From assembly GCA_001632435.1 (NCBI GenBank), contig KV423930.1:117170-181169 (forward strand): a stretch of DNA of 64,000 nt. The letters are read 5' to 3'. The position numbers were made by a program, and so were the translations under genes. Positions 1 to 12,541 of the stretch are shown piece by piece. The stretch comes from Calocera cornea HHB12733 (taxonomy: Eukaryota; Basidiomycota; Dacrymycetes; Dacrymycetales; Dacrymycetaceae). The notes under the pieces were generated by a model that was not told the origin of the DNA, did no database searches, and was given only the letters and a program-made list of their open reading frames with translations. Within the stretch, counting starts at the first letter, position 1. Each line of letters opens with the position of its first letter.

Positions 1-70
1 CAAGTCGAGCATACAACGAAGATCGGCAGGCGGGGCTGTCGGGCTTGGTGCGACTGGGCTGGCCGGCAGC

Positions 71-1588
71 TCAGACGGACTGCTCGTAAACAGCGCGCGG
101 CATGTCGTCCGAGGACACGTTGTCGTCCTCGGCGCCGGAGGAGCTGGCGGTCTGCGGGGGCTGCGGGTAGTACGGGTCGTAGGCCGGGGCGTACGCGTAG
201 CCGGCATGAGTGTGCGCGGGGGCGTACATGGCCTGCTGCTGCTCGTAGGCGATGATGTGCAGGTGGTGCATGTTGGCCGCCTTGGTGTCCTCAACCGCGG
301 CCATGCTGGTGGGCCAGAAGGCGGCGGGGTAGTAGGGCGAGGGACGCGGTGCCGCGGAGTGGTCGATCGCAGGCAGGGAGGACAGCTCGGGGCCGGTCAC
401 GTTCGGGTCGGCGTACGCGTACGACATTTGCTGGGCGTAGTACTGCAGGGGCAGCGACTGCGGGCCGGTGTACTCGGTGGGGGAGGTGACGGAGAGCGTG
501 GAGGAGGTGCTCGTCGGCGAGAGGGAGGGCATGTGCTTGGGCGTCGCGATCCCGTCGACCCCGTCCGGAGTCATGCTCGCGGTGGTCACGGTGGGCACGT
601 TGGTCGCGGTGGACATGACGCTGCTGATGGAGGCGGGGCTGTCATGCGAGGTGAGGACGGGGCGTGTGTACGGGACATGGCGGCTGGAGTGCGAGCGCGG
701 AGTGCGAGCGGTCTCGTACGAGATGCCGCGGTGCTTGGACAGAGCGGCGAGGGTGTGGCGGGACGGCGACGTAGGAACGGGCTCATCGTCAGCCTCACCA
801 CTGTAGTAGCTCGGGTCAGGGTTGAGTATGATATAACTCAAGGACGACAACTCACAGGTACCTGCGGTAGCCGTAGTTGTCAAACTCGATCTTGGGCGGG
901 TAGCGGAAATGAGTGGGATCGAGCCACTCATGCGCGGGCTCCATGCCCTGGAAGAGGGCGAGCTTGCTGATGGGGAGGAGGCGGCCCTCGAGAACGTCCT
1001 CCGGGGTGTAGTAGGAGATGATGTGATGGGCGCGCGCGTGGGGCGTGTTGGTGTCGAACGTGATGGTGATCGTCTTCTTCATGAGGCCGCCCTTCTGGAA
1101 GTCCTCCGACTCCTTCAGCGAGCCGAGCAGCTCGCGCATCGGCCCGGTGGTCTCCTCGCTCGTGGAGCCGCGGCGCACCTTTCCGTTCGAGACGCTGGAG
1201 GCGTGGGACGTGCCCTTGGATTGGCGGTCCGGGCGATTGGGGTCGAGCTCACGGTAGATCTGGGAGGAAGGGTCATGAGCGTGAGGGCGTGGGGGAGGGC
1301 GCGGAAGGAGCGAGGACGTACCAGGTAGTTGCCGAGGATCCTGGAAGGGGACCACTCGCGCGAGTCAGTCCAGCGCTTGATGCCGCTGCGCTTCTCCTCA
1401 AAGATGAAGATTGCGCCGGAGCGGATGAGCTGGACCTTCTCGAGGTCGGACAGGCGGCGGGGCATGGTGTTGATGTGCCCCTCCTTGGCGGCGCGGAAGA
1501 GGAGGAGGGCGTCTTGGGTTGTGCGCACCCAGCCGCCGACGAAGGGGCGGAACTGCTCGGAGGGGGACGCGTTGGCGTTTACTCTCAT
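71..1588 (-). CDS. WOPR-domain (Gti1/Pac2 family) transcription regulator, 466 aa
   Basis: Three exons: 1588-1322, 1259-856 and 800-71. The introns are 62 and 55 nt with donors GTACGT and GTGAGT. The protein opens directly with the first WOPR box (about residues 12-100), showing the family signature WVRTTQDALLLFRA, then LIRSGAIFIFEE and WSPSRILGNYLIYREL across the first splice. The second WOPR box (about 125-190) contains MKKTITITFD and HHIISYYTPEDVLEGRLLP. The remaining 240 residues are Ser/Thr/Pro/Tyr-rich and look disordered, as is usual for the family. WOPR proteins (Wor1, Ryp1, Sge1, Gti1, Pac2) bind DNA and control morphological switching, conidiation or gluconate uptake. Which subgroup this belongs to cannot be told from sequence alone. 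The start is chosen because the conserved domain begins 11 residues later. The upstream region is unusually long and free of genes. Confidence 0.93.
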
Positions 1589-1890
1589 TTTGGTGTGCGA
1601 GTGCGGGTGAGTGCAGGTAGTGCGGGTGTGCAGGGGAATATGGGGATGTGTGGGTGTGTGTGTGGGTGGGGTGCAGGTGCGAGAGTGCTGATGCGGGGAT
1701 ATGGTGCAAGGTGAAGGGTGCAGGTGTGAGGGGGCGGGCGAGTGCAAGCGGCGGGGGGGAGGGGCAATGGGTGGGTTGGGTTTGGAGGGGGACGAGGATC
1801 GGGGGGAGGGTGAGTTTAAGTACTCTGGAATGTGTCGGGACGCACGGGGGGGTTGGGTGGGGGGGACTGGTGGCAGATGAGCTGGGTGGA

Positions 1891-1938
1891 CCTCCTCGAG
1901 CAAACTACACCCCGTCGGGTGCAGTTTGTTTGAGGAGG
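1891..1938. repeat. Imperfect 22-bp inverted repeat with 4-nt loop
   Basis: Left arm 1891-1912 and right arm 1917-1938 pair over 22 positions. Read as plus-strand RNA there are two G-U wobbles and one A-C mismatch; read as minus-strand RNA there would be more mismatches. It lies about 300 bp 5' of the WOPR start codon. Confidence 0.7.
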
Positions 1939-2425
1939 GGCTTCGCTGCGTTAATTATCAACATTGTTTGAGGATGAGGGTGTCGGACGCGGTGATATTG
2001 ACGCCCTCTGTCGCTGTTCGGTTCAGCGAGCGAGCGATAGGCTCTTGATTGCCTCTGGTGCTTCTTCTCAGGGCGCCGGAGGGGGGAAGACCCCAAGCGC
2101 TTGGCCGCCCGATCTGCGGCTAATTGCCCCGTCACAGAAGGCGACCGCGGGTGGCACACCGTAAGCTGCTTCTCACGCGCTAGGCCCGCGTCAGCCGCCC
2201 AGCGTGACCCACCCCGCCCGGCCGCGCGCGCCTTCTCCCGCCCTTCACAGATGGACCAGGGCACAGTGTGTCGTACCATGCCACTGCGCTTCTCAGGTTT
2301 AACTACAGTGACAGTTGCCGCGTCGGCTCCTGGCGGCCGGCCAAATTGTATCCTTGGACGCGCCTTGCCGTGATGTGATGTGCATGCGCTCGTACCTCTC
2401 CTCCGCGTTGGTGCAGCTTTCGAGT

Positions 2426-2444
2426 CCCCCCCCCCCCCCCCCCC
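2426..2444. repeat. Poly-C homopolymer, 19 bases
   Basis: An uninterrupted run of 19 C in the WOPR upstream region. Its length may be unreliable because homopolymers are error-prone in assemblies. Confidence 0.9.
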
Positions 2445-3050
2445 GCCCTCCACCTCGCCGTTCTCGACATCCAACGGTGCACTGTCAGAAGACGGAAGCC
2501 GAACACAGCTTCCACACGTCGAGTTGTTCTTTGTAGTATGGCCATGAATCGTAGCTGCGGGACGTTCGCGTCTGCACATTTCACCCGCATGACCCCACGC
2601 CGACGCTGTCCAAAAGAAGCACGCATACTTGTTTTCTGGTGGACAGCGAAGCAGGGAAAGGCCCAGCGAAGGCATCAGCATGGCGTGTGCATCAGCACAA
2701 GGCTGATGGCACTTCCCGTAAGTTAGTGTACAGTGCCGGCCTTTGTTGCGCCCGAATGCGGCCAGGGCCGTCGCGACTCGTCCATCCCACTGGCTCGGGC
2801 TGCTCGGCTCCTGGGCGTATGTATGGCCCGCGTCGGCTGCAGTATGGCAGTGGGCGGCCGCTCGGAATACCCCCGTGCGCCCCGGGCGTGGGGATCGGGC
2901 TCCGGGCGCGGGAGCAACGTCATAGCTGTCCACAATCCGGCGGCGCGTCTGGGCCCGCGCTTCCCCCGTGCGCCTGTGCCCGCTGCGTCTGCTCCCGAAC
3001 ACGAGCACGAATACGGCACGGGCGCGCGCGCCGCGGCACCGCGCCCCCGG

Positions 3051-3085
3051 GCATGGCATGGCATGGCATGGCATGGCATGGCATG
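3051..3085. repeat. GCATG pentamer microsatellite, 7 copies
   Basis: Seven perfect tandem GCATG units followed by a partial unit, intergenic. Confidence 0.95.
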
Positions 3086-3161
3086 GCACAGAGATGGCGG
3101 GCAGGGCACGGGGTGCCACATCGATATCTGCATCCTATCCTATCAATCAATCAACATCCTG

Positions 3162-3190
3162 CCTTGATTGCTCTGCCAAAGCAATCAAGG
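3162..3190. repeat. Perfect 11-bp inverted repeat, 7-nt loop
   Basis: CCTTGATTGCT at 3162-3172 and its exact complement at 3180-3190. No gene is adjacent, so a terminator or regulatory role is unsupported. Confidence 0.8.
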
Positions 3191-4367
3191 CCGGGTGTGA
3201 CATATCACAGCATCGCCCACTCGGGTGCCACAATGCCAGCAATATTGCTTCTTTCTCCCTCCCTTCCCTGCTTCCGCCCGACCGCCTACCGCAGAATCGT
3301 CCATCGCTGAAAGAGCGAGCAGACACAGGCGCAGGGACCCTGAGCAGCCCCAAGGCCGTCTCGGCCCCCACAGGTGGGTAAATGACGGGTCCCAAACCCC
3401 GGCTGACTGCACCCAACGATGGGAGGACCAATACGGCATTGGTCTCGTCAGGAGAATGCCGGGAGGGGTGGAGAGAGGCGCAGATGCGGGCATGCGCGTG
3501 GGAGCAAGCGCTTATCACGGCATGTGTGTGTATCCGTATCATACACGATATCGTACATGTCCAGCTATCAAACAAGAAAAAATGGAACGAGATGCGTGCG
3601 AGCGATCATGATCAGCAGGCTTGGGAAGGAAGGAGCTAGTAGTAATGAAAGTGGGTGGGATTGTGGAAGGATGAGCTAACGGCATTGTGGATGTGTGGCG
3701 CCTCTAAATCGGGTTAGGTGGTGACGCGGAATGAGGGTGGGGTGGACCGTGGGCAGGGATAATGAGCGAGACTGAGACAAAGGGGAACCGGGGAAACGGG
3801 GCCAGTCGCGGACGGATGCTATCGTCGATGTCGTAAATGAGCGGTGGGACGCCACTGAGAAAACACTGGAATGCTGGCAAGCCGCCAGCACACACGCCAA
3901 CGCCACCCGCAGCCACGGGTCGCCTGACAACGGCATCCCATGCCGGCCGCACGGTCAAACAATGCGCGTCCGCAGTGTCGCGGGCGCCCAAGCATTCCAT
4001 ACCAGCTTCGTAGCGGGCTTGTTCGCCTCAGATCTCGATGGCGGCAACAGCCGAGGGCTTGACAGCGATGAGACCACCGCCTCGAAAGAAGGCAACGGCG
4101 ACGACGATGCCATACCGGTCAGTGCCTGGAATGGGATAGTGTCTTGATGGCTCCCATCCAGCCCCATCATGTCCACCGCGAGCGCCATCTCCATCGTGCC
4201 GGCGGCGGTAGCGTTACGCGTCGGACATTGCCCACATCATGAAGTCGCCCAGGCTAGGCCGGGCTCAATCGATCCGCAACAGGAGTCCGATCTGATCCCT
4301 ACGTCCCCTGCCCCTGGCCCCCTGTCCCATGTCCCACTCCTCACCCCGTCCCGCCGAGCACCCCCGT

Positions 4368-6979
4368 CTACACGCGATCGTCCTCGGGGTCATCCTCGGG
4401 GTCATTGTCGACCCCGCAGACACCCTTCGGCAGCGTGTAATCCTGCGATACAAGTCAGCTCACGCCACCAAGAATGCAGATCGCAACGCTATACTTACAT
4501 CGCTACGGACTCCACCGCCCCAAGGAGTGCCACCCTTCAGGCTCGCGTCGGGACCCAGGCCCCTCTCGGAAAAGCCTTTCCAGATCTCGCACTGGTTCTC
4601 GCCTCCCGTGAGAAGCTGGTCGGCTTGGAGAATAGCGTCACGGGCGTCGAAGAACGACGGGCGACACGGCTGGAGCTTCATGCCGCTGATAACGAGCTGG
4701 AAGGCAAGCGAGTTACCATGCTTGGGGATAAGCGGCAAGCGCTTGCCCTTCGCGTCATATTTGGCCGGGCGATAGAAGTCACCCTCGGGGATGGTTCCGT
4801 TAGCCAGAGCCTCAGGCGGGAAGAGGGTATCGCTGAAGCCGTGGACTGCGACAAGGCGGTTCTCGACGATCCAGAGGAGCTGAGCCCAGACCTCGCCGAT
4901 CGCGTGCACTCCCCAGTAGCCGGGCTTATCGAGCGTCTTGTACGTGGACGGGTTGATAGTCATGTTCTGTCATGAAATCGTCAGCTCTCTTATCTTGACT
5001 CATGTAGAGCATACATACCAGAGAGTACTTGTAGTTACGGATGCCGGTAGGGCGATTGGCAGCCCAGTCACCCATCGCGTAGTCATGGTATTCGCTGGTC
5101 GAGCGGATGACGGTGGCGAAGAAGTCGCCCCATCCCTCGCCCATCCCACCGGCCTCACCCCAGCCAAGGCAGCCAGAGTTGGCCGGGCCGCCAGTGAGAC
5201 GGGTCGACAGGCCGTGCGAGTACTCGTGGATGACGATGCCGGCCTCGAGGTCACCATCCCTCCAGGGCTTGGCAGTGTTCCAGACGTACATGCGCATCTT
5301 GCCGTTCTGACCGTCCGGCGGCGTCATGAAGTTGGCATTGTTGTAGCCGGAACCATCCTGAGCATTGCAGATAACGGCGTCGCCGCCCTTGCCGCCCTTG
5401 CCAAAGTTGTGCTGCTGGAAGTTGCCAGACTTCTCATCGAAACCGTAGCGGTAGTAGATGTCGTGGATCTACAATCGAAGTCAGTACGATCCACCTCTTA
5501 TCAAGAGTGTTTGTGCTCACCATGTTGGCGGTATAGAAAAGCTGCGTAACAGACAAGTTGAGGTACTCCCTCGGGCTGGTGTTGGTGAAGTTAACCTTGG
5601 GCAGATACTCATAGTCGAACACCATGTCGGAGCCGGCATCGGGGCGTTGGTTGAACTCCCACTCGTTGCGACCATCGAGGTTCTCATGCGCGAAGACATT
5701 GTTGCCCCAGGTGGTGGTGTAGTTCAGCAAGGGATCCTCATCGTCCTCGGGATCCTTGGGCTTCACGTCCCTGTATGGGGAAGCAGAACTTGGCATCGCG
5801 TGCCAGCCGACGGGAGAGGCAGTCTTGTCGTACCCGCTAACCATGGAGCGGTTGCCCTCCGAGGGGTCGTTGATGCCGAAAGCCCAGACGTTGTACGCCG
5901 GCTCGATCTCTTTGGGAGGATGGGGGATGGGCACGTAGGCATCGGACACCCAGTCGACAACGCTGATGAGGCGGTTCGAGCGGGTGGCAGACATGAACGC
6001 CTCATATGCGTTGTCCTCCATCGGGACGGTCAGGTGCCACGCGAGGTTGAGGATTGTGGTGTTCTCCTCGTCGGGGTGGGGCGTCTGGACGTAGGCGAGC
6101 TCAGCCTTGACGGCGCCGGTGGTGTGGGGCACGTTGTGGATCTCAACGGCAGGCGCGGTCGAAGTGAGGCTCTCGGTGGGGATCATTGCCAGGGTCATCA
6201 GGTGGTTACCGTAGTTCTCCTTGAGATCAGCCGAGACCTCCGCATCCGGAGCCGCCAGCAGCATGAAGTTGAGCGCGGAGACCGAGGGGTCCACGAGCTG
6301 CTCTGGCTCGCCAGCCTCGAGCTTGTGGCAGTTGTGCGCTTGGAGAAGGGCGAGGAACTCGACATCCTCCGACGTGGGGTGGTCGGGGCTTAGGGTCACC
6401 TGGCCAGAGGGCATGGACAGGAACGACGTGAGGTACGACGATAGCGCCTCGCAGTGGTGAGCCTGGTCGTGCGTGGGCTCCAGCAGCGATGAGGGATCCA
6501 TCGCGTAGCTCGGAGCTGTGCCACGGTAGAACTGAGACACGATCGAGTCAGCACGCATACGACCAACATCTACGGCAGTTACGCACCGAATCACCATAGG
6601 AAATGACCTCGCCATCACGGACGTTGATGTTGATATCGCCATCCATGACCTCGACGCCGTTCACCATCTGGCGAACGTAGACGTGGCTGACACCAGTGTG
6701 ATCATCGGTGTAGCTGTCCGCTCGGATTCGGAATTCCGCCCCACTGCCGTACAGACTCTGGACGAAGCTAGCTGCGACCTCCTTGGGGTCGTACTCGTGG
6801 CCGCAGTGGGCACGCTTTCCGAGGCCGAACGAGGCAGCGTCGACGCGCTCGGATGGGACGTTCAGCTTGGCTGTGGGATGCTTTGGGCCGAAGCTGAGTG
6901 ACTTCCTTCCGCCAGCGTGTGCGCCGACGGAGAGCGCCGAGCTCGCCAGCAGAAGGGTTGTTGCTATGAGCGGGATCAT
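4368..6979 (-). CDS. Secreted fungalysin metallopeptidase (family M36), 798 aa
   Basis: Five exons: 6979-6587, 6531-5521, 5468-5019, 4966-4499 and 4442-4368, with introns of 50-55 nt. Residues 1-22 form a hydrophobic signal peptide. An FTP-type propeptide region follows, with the [15 protein letters not shown] signature near residue 110. The catalytic core carries the zinc site HEYSH at about 549-553 and the third ligand Glu in [10 protein letters not shown] at about 579. The 30-residue spacing from the first His to this Glu matches the family. The C-terminus ends in an acidic tail with repeated DPEDD. Fungalysins are secreted as zymogens and degrade extracellular proteins; a cryptococcal member (Mpr1) is known for host-tissue invasion, but no such role is shown here. 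Splice phases are consistent throughout. A TATA-like TATAA lies about 55 bp 5' of the ATG. Confidence 0.95.
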
Positions 6980-7685
6980 GGCTGTCGAGGGGAGAGGGAA
7001 TGAGAGTCCCTAACGCTTGGATGCGGTAGGGTTATAAGGAGAGAGATAGGAGGATAGGAGGTACGTGTGCCCTATGTATGTATGCCCGCGGTCGCGTAGG
7101 CGGGCAAGGCGGGATAGGAGGACGGGGTCGTGCGAGCCGACTGGGGCGATAAGGAGGCTGACGCAAGCCTCCGCGTGTTACAGCTCATTTCCCCGCCAAC
7201 TGCTGCGCCTTCCCAACCGGTCACCCGCACCGGAAACACGTGCCGGACCCAGCCACAGCACAGCCTTCCCGTCTAGGGGACGACGCGTCAACCAGGGGCG
7301 TGAGGCCACTTCGTGTCCATCACAGCAGAAACTCACAAAATACACGACATTCACTATAATACTAGCCATTATCTCCAAATGACTTGTTCGGTGACTTTGT
7401 CTATTGGGGATCAATGTTCTTCTGGATCTCTGGCTCAAGTTGCCCGGATGTTCCGTGTCATTCCTTGTGATCGGAGATCGGATGCGACTCACCCGGTAAT
7501 ATGAGCCAGTCACAAAAGCTAGTCGAGTCTGGCTTGTCTCAACTCTGCATGGGAGCCGCTTCTGCGAGGGGCCCGCTCCTCTACTGCTTGCTTCTCTCAG
7601 ACTCTCATACACAACACCTCCTGACGACACCTCAACTCACCTCGCCTACTTCGTTACTCCCTGCCAATCCCTGCGTTGGTCAACA
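6980..7685. other. Divergent promoter region, fungalysin / RhoGEF
   Basis: 706 bp between two divergent start codons. It has a TATA-like element near the fungalysin gene and a CT-rich stretch immediately 5' of the RhoGEF ATG. No ORF with recognisable content is seen. Confidence 0.6.
7032..7036 (-). promoter_or_regulatory. TATA-like element 5' of the fungalysin gene
   Basis: TATAA on the minus strand, about 55 bp upstream of the fungalysin start codon, a plausible spacing if the 5' UTR is short. No transcript evidence is available. Confidence 0.35.
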
Positions 7686-10600
7686 ATGTCCTCCCCATCG
7701 CCGCCGCCGCTCCCCGTCACCCGTTCCTCGAGAAAACCGCGCTCCTCCTCGCCCCATCCGAGCATAGGGGCGGCCCCGTCAAAGTCCCGCTCACACTCGC
7801 ACTCGCGCCCGCCCGCCCCTCCGGCACTCCCGTCCAGCGTCCTCCGCCAGCCGTCCAACGCGTCCTCCAATGCGTCCTCCGCGACGTACGTGGAGCCCGT
7901 GCCGACCGTCTCGTGGCGCCAACGCACGCGAGAGGCGAGGCATGCGGAGCCGTCGCCTCCCGTGCTTGCGGAGCCGACGTTCCTGCCCAATCAAGGCGCA
8001 TACATGTCCACCTCTCCCCGGCCTGGGCCAGGCGAAGTCATCGCCTCCGTGCCAGTATCAGTATCAATCCGGTCCCGCCAGTCGACCACTGAAGACCGCT
8101 CCCACCGCGCATACACCCAGCCCAGAGAGCCGCCCCGCTTCATCGTCCAGTCGCCCTCCACCTCCTCCATGGACCGGGAGAGCGCGGCGACCTCCTGGAG
8201 CCAGCCGTCGGCTCGGGATGTCCGGCCGAGCAAGAATCGGTCCTCGGATGCGCGATACGTGGACAATCAGGCGCATATACGGACCTCTCCGGCTCCTGGG
8301 GGGCTACGCTCGCCCGCCGATCTGGCGAAACCGAAGTCTAGCTCACGCAGCTCGAGCAGGAGGAGGGAGCCGTCCATCAGCCCGCAGGGGACGCCCACTC
8401 TTCCCCCGCCGTCGCCGTCGTTCGACTATGGATCGCGCTCCGCAAGCCCCCAGCTTAGTCCGAACGTGCAGGTGCTTTCTCCGGGCCTTGCGTACAGTCC
8501 GCAGTCTGTTGGCAGTGCTTCGCCAGATATGCTCGGCTACGAGGAGTACTCGCGGTATCCTGCTGCTGCGCCTAGAGAATCGAGAGAGGCGGATACAAGC
8601 AGCAAGCGCTCCCGTACTCGCTCGGGTCGGTCGATGCTCCCCAACGAAGAATATCAGACGATCGAGATCGGCAGCAGGCGCTCACGCACCCGTTCCGGAG
8701 GGACAGCAGTCGTAGAGGATGCCGATTCTCGCACACCGGATCTAAGCAGCAGACACTCTCGAAAGCGGTCCGTGACACCGTCATGGCGAACCGCAGATGC
8801 GTCTCCTTCCTTCCACGACGCGTCCTTGGACGATAGCAGGCGTTCGAACTCAGGCACGCGCAGTTCAAGACCCCCAACTGTGACTCCAGCACCGGTCACT
8901 CCAGCTCCCGCCCCTCGACATCCCTCGATGATATCTCCTAGAATTGAACAAGGGGTGATCCCGCCCCCGCTCCCACCCAGAAGACCATCGCCGGCGCAGG
9001 AGACACCGACGATCGTCGATGTGCCTGTTTTGCCAACTCCAGCCGCGAAGTGGGAACGAACCAAGAGCAGCACTCTTGACGAGTGTGTTTCGTCGTACAA
9101 GGCAGACCATAGAGAGCACACGTCGTCCAAGCATGTCAACAAGCCTCACCAGGCGGTCACTGCGGACGAGTTGACGAGTGCGCTCGTGTACACAGTCGAC
9201 AGTGCGAACCAAGAGATTGGCCTCGCACAAGCGTCTGGAGACTCGTACGCATTCTATCCGCCTGTCGAAGTCACTGCAGAGGTTCATCAGGTCAAAAGGG
9301 AGAGAACGACCACTTGGACAGCGGGCCAGGCTATCAAGTCCGCATTCGGGTCTGTTCGGAGATCTTCAGAGAAGGACGACTCGACAGATCGTGATGCACG
9401 GAAACGCGAAAGGACGAGAAGCGCCGGCGCGGAGAAAGAGAACGTCAGACCAGCTCGTGAGCGGACGCGAAGCGCAGCCACTGTGGTGCACAACGCTCGA
9501 TCCGATGCCATTGACGATATCTCTATCAGCAAACCAAGCAGGAGCAAGAGCGGTGGTACGGCGCTACAGGACGCTGGTCGTCGCGATACCGTCTCAGATG
9601 ATATGCACGCCATCCTGATGGGCCAGATGCCTGGTTCTCCCGATGGAGACTCGAGAGCTGCACGCCAAACGCCAAGGCGGCAGTCATCGAGAGGCTCGAC
9701 GAAGCCCGATCAGGTGGATTACGATCCGGTAGAAGTCGCGCGGAACCGCGCAGAGGCGTTGGCTGCGTTGTCCGCTCCTAACACACCGAAAGGCAAGGTC
9801 ACGCCAGGAAAGAAGAGTCGACCAGACACAGCAACTCCGGGAGAGACGCTCCGGTCTAGCGAGTCAGTCAAGCTGAAGGGTCTAGGGATGAACATCTCTT
9901 TCCCTCGGGAAGACGAACCTATTCGCTACGAGCCGGTCTCGGTGGCAAAGCCTTCTTTGGCAGCAACGTGGCAGGCACCTGCGCGCAGCCCAGATTATTC
10001 GCAATTGTTCGCGGCTCTGGCCGATCCATATACACCTCCGGTTCCAGAAGAGTTGCCTCAGGAGCCCGTAGAGCCGGAAGACGGCGATTTCACTCATAGC
10101 GAGTATGAGACAGAAGCGTCACGAGAGGAAGAGGGCTTCGAAGAGAATGACGAAGAGGTGATCTGGGACGGTCGAGACCAGCAGCCAGCTGAACACCCAC
10201 AGCAAAGCTACGAGCCGTCACCTCAAGTTCCTGATCTCCAGCGGAAATCATCGACGTTACGACCTCCAACGTCGAAGAAAGTCCTGACATCCAGCACGAG
10301 TGTGTCGAGCTTGGCATGGTCGGGGGACGAAGAGGTTGAGAAGGGGATGAGCTTTGCGGCATCTAAACTGCTAGCCGGCCTCCATGACGCTCCCGAAGAG
10401 CCGATAGAGGATCGTAACGGTCGATATCATCCCCGGGAAGTCGAGGACACGGATGCTCGGACACCAACCATCACTGTTGCCTTGCAGGATGATCGCGCGA
10501 TTGATGCCAAGCCAGTAAACATGATCTCACAGCAGCGGACGTGGCGATCGACGTTGAGCTCAACAGCGACATACCAGTCGTTGTGTGAACGATATGGTTC

Positions 10601-12541
10601 CTTGGAGATGCAGCGACAAGAGCTGATCTTCGAGCTCACAACATCCGAGTCCGCGTTTGTGCATGATATGCGGCTTGTAATCCGTCTGTTCATTCAACCT
10701 CTTCGAGATCGGTCTCAACCACCAACCTGGATCCCGGGTGTTCCAGCCGACGTTGGCAGGTTGTTCGATTGGCTTGATGACATCGTACAGCTCCACGCTG
10801 AATTCGCGAGAGTGCTGCACTCGGCTCGGCAGTCTCAATACCCAGTTGTCATGACCTATGCTGGCCTTTTGATACCACTGATCGCGAAACTGGAGGTCCA
10901 TCAACCTTATCTCGTTCGCTTGGAGGAGGTTTCTCGCACGATCGACACCATGATGAAGCAGCCCGAGAGCGACTTCGGAGAATTTCTCCGCATGCAAAGT
11001 GTCAGCGACGAATGGGACGGCCTGTCCCTGAGCAGCTGGTTGCTGAAGCCAGTCCAACGACTTGCCAAGTATACTCTATTCTTTAAAGTAGGCATTTCCA
11101 GGTGACTGGCTGCGTGATTGTACTGACCGTGTCATTCAGCAAATACTCCAGTCTACGCCTCGCAATCATCCAGATCATCTTCGTGCCTTGTCACTCTATC
11201 ATTCCACGGACACCGTAATTCGCATCATGCAAGAAGTCAAAGCGCGTGAGGAAGAATATGACATGGTCAAGATGCTCGTGTCTCGAATGGCTGGTCTGCC
11301 ACCGCACTTTCATTTAGCTCAACGTGGAAGACGACTGATAGCCCAGGGCCCACTTGTGCGCCTCGAAGGGTCAGAACGGACAACAGGCGAGTTCGACGGA
11401 AGAAGCAGTCGCTCCTCCAAGCAGGATCGTGCCCGGGCTGGAACCTACAATCCGAGAGTCAGCATGCAATCCATTAATCATTCTGACAGATCTTCGTCTG
11501 ACTGGCCGTCCACTCCCTCTCTGGCTCCTCCGAGCTCGCCTTACAGCTCCGCCGATGGATTGTCTATCAATAGAACACCCTCTCCAAAACAGACGGATTA
11601 CTTTGCTGGACGGTCTCGGTCGCGACCTGGCTCTATCAAGAGTGTGTCGAGCGAAGGCAGGGTCGACGAAACGTCGATATATGCGTTCGTATTCTCGGAT
11701 ATCATCGTCCTTGCCGCACCTTTGTCCGAGCGCAATCCACTTTTGCAAAACACGACTCGGTCGAAGAGAGCTCCTCGATGGCGACTGTTGGGTGATGTTG
11801 GACTAGTTCGTGTAATGGGCTTCCGTCAACTGTCTGACAGGCTCGGTGAGTCTGTATGTCCAGGCTTGATATCCGACACTAAAGACACCAGGGTTTGACC
11901 TTGTTCTTGAACTGGATGTGTTGCCGTTGTCAACCGATGGGACAAGCTCTCTCGATACGACCTCGTCAAATACGGTACATCTGACACTGCTCGATAGCCC
12001 ATCAACGGAGAACGATGCCCGTTCGAAAATACAGCAAACGTGGATTGATGCATTCCAGTCAAGTATGTTCCAAACAATCCGCTCACTTTCATTTCCATCC
12101 GTTGCGCCATTCAATATCCCATTGGAGTTCGGTATCCCCGTCAGTCCGCCGACGTCCCCGACTTCACGACGTATCGCACTCCCCCGGAGCCCGTCGACGT
12201 TTGCCGAATGCCATGCCAACCCGGTCGAGACAGAGAGAGGAGAGCGCGAATGGTGGTCACATAGGTTCAAGCAGGTATCCGGCGAGTTCATGCAAGACCG
12301 CACCTTCCGGCCATCGATTGTCTCGATCGAAACCGGGCCGGAAGGACTACCGGTTCAAGGCAACGACAAGCCCGATCGACGCAAGCGTATGTCAACATTG
12401 CATCACAGCGGGCCGGCCCCGCTATCACTTGTTACCTCGGCAGCAGCAAACGCCAAGCTTGTTGGAAGAGATAGCGGCCTTTCGCGGCCCGACAGCCAGG
12501 GAGGCATTATGGGGCTGCTCTCTCGGAGGGGACGTCGTTGA
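7686..12541 (+). CDS. Rho guanine-nucleotide exchange factor (DH-PH), 1585 aa
   Basis: Three exons: 7686-11087, 11140-11845 and 11892-12541 (introns 52 and 46 nt). The first roughly 970 residues are Ser/Arg/Pro-rich and look disordered, with many RSRTRSG-type blocks that would suit phosphorylation. A Dbl-homology domain starts near residue 975 (RQELIFELTTSESAFVHDM) and reaches the diagnostic helix LLKPVQRLAKYTLFFK just before the first splice, continuing to about 1180. A PH-like segment follows, including SIYAFVFSDIIVLAAP and WRLLGDVGLVRV, interrupted by a Ser-rich insertion. DH domains load GTP onto Rho/Cdc42-type GTPases, so this should act in polarity or cell-wall signalling; the target GTPase cannot be deduced. 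The start is the first ATG of the open frame, directly after a CT-rich leader. Confidence 0.92.

Larger units (their letters stand above)
1589..4367. other. Long intergenic region upstream of the WOPR gene
   Basis: No convincing gene is seen in 2.8 kb. ORFs here lack recognisable motifs and overlap on several frames, as expected from GC-rich DNA. Contents include a pyrimidine-rich stretch just 5' of the WOPR ATG, a 22-bp hairpin (1891-1938), a 19-base poly-C run, a GCATG pentamer array and an 11-bp inverted repeat. It also holds the 3' flank of the fungalysin gene. Confidence 0.6.

Noticed and set aside
1905..3119. 404-codon minus-strand ORF
   Set aside because: Arg/Ala/Pro-rich translation without motifs, running through the poly-C and GCATG repeats; typical of chance ORFs in GC-rich DNA.
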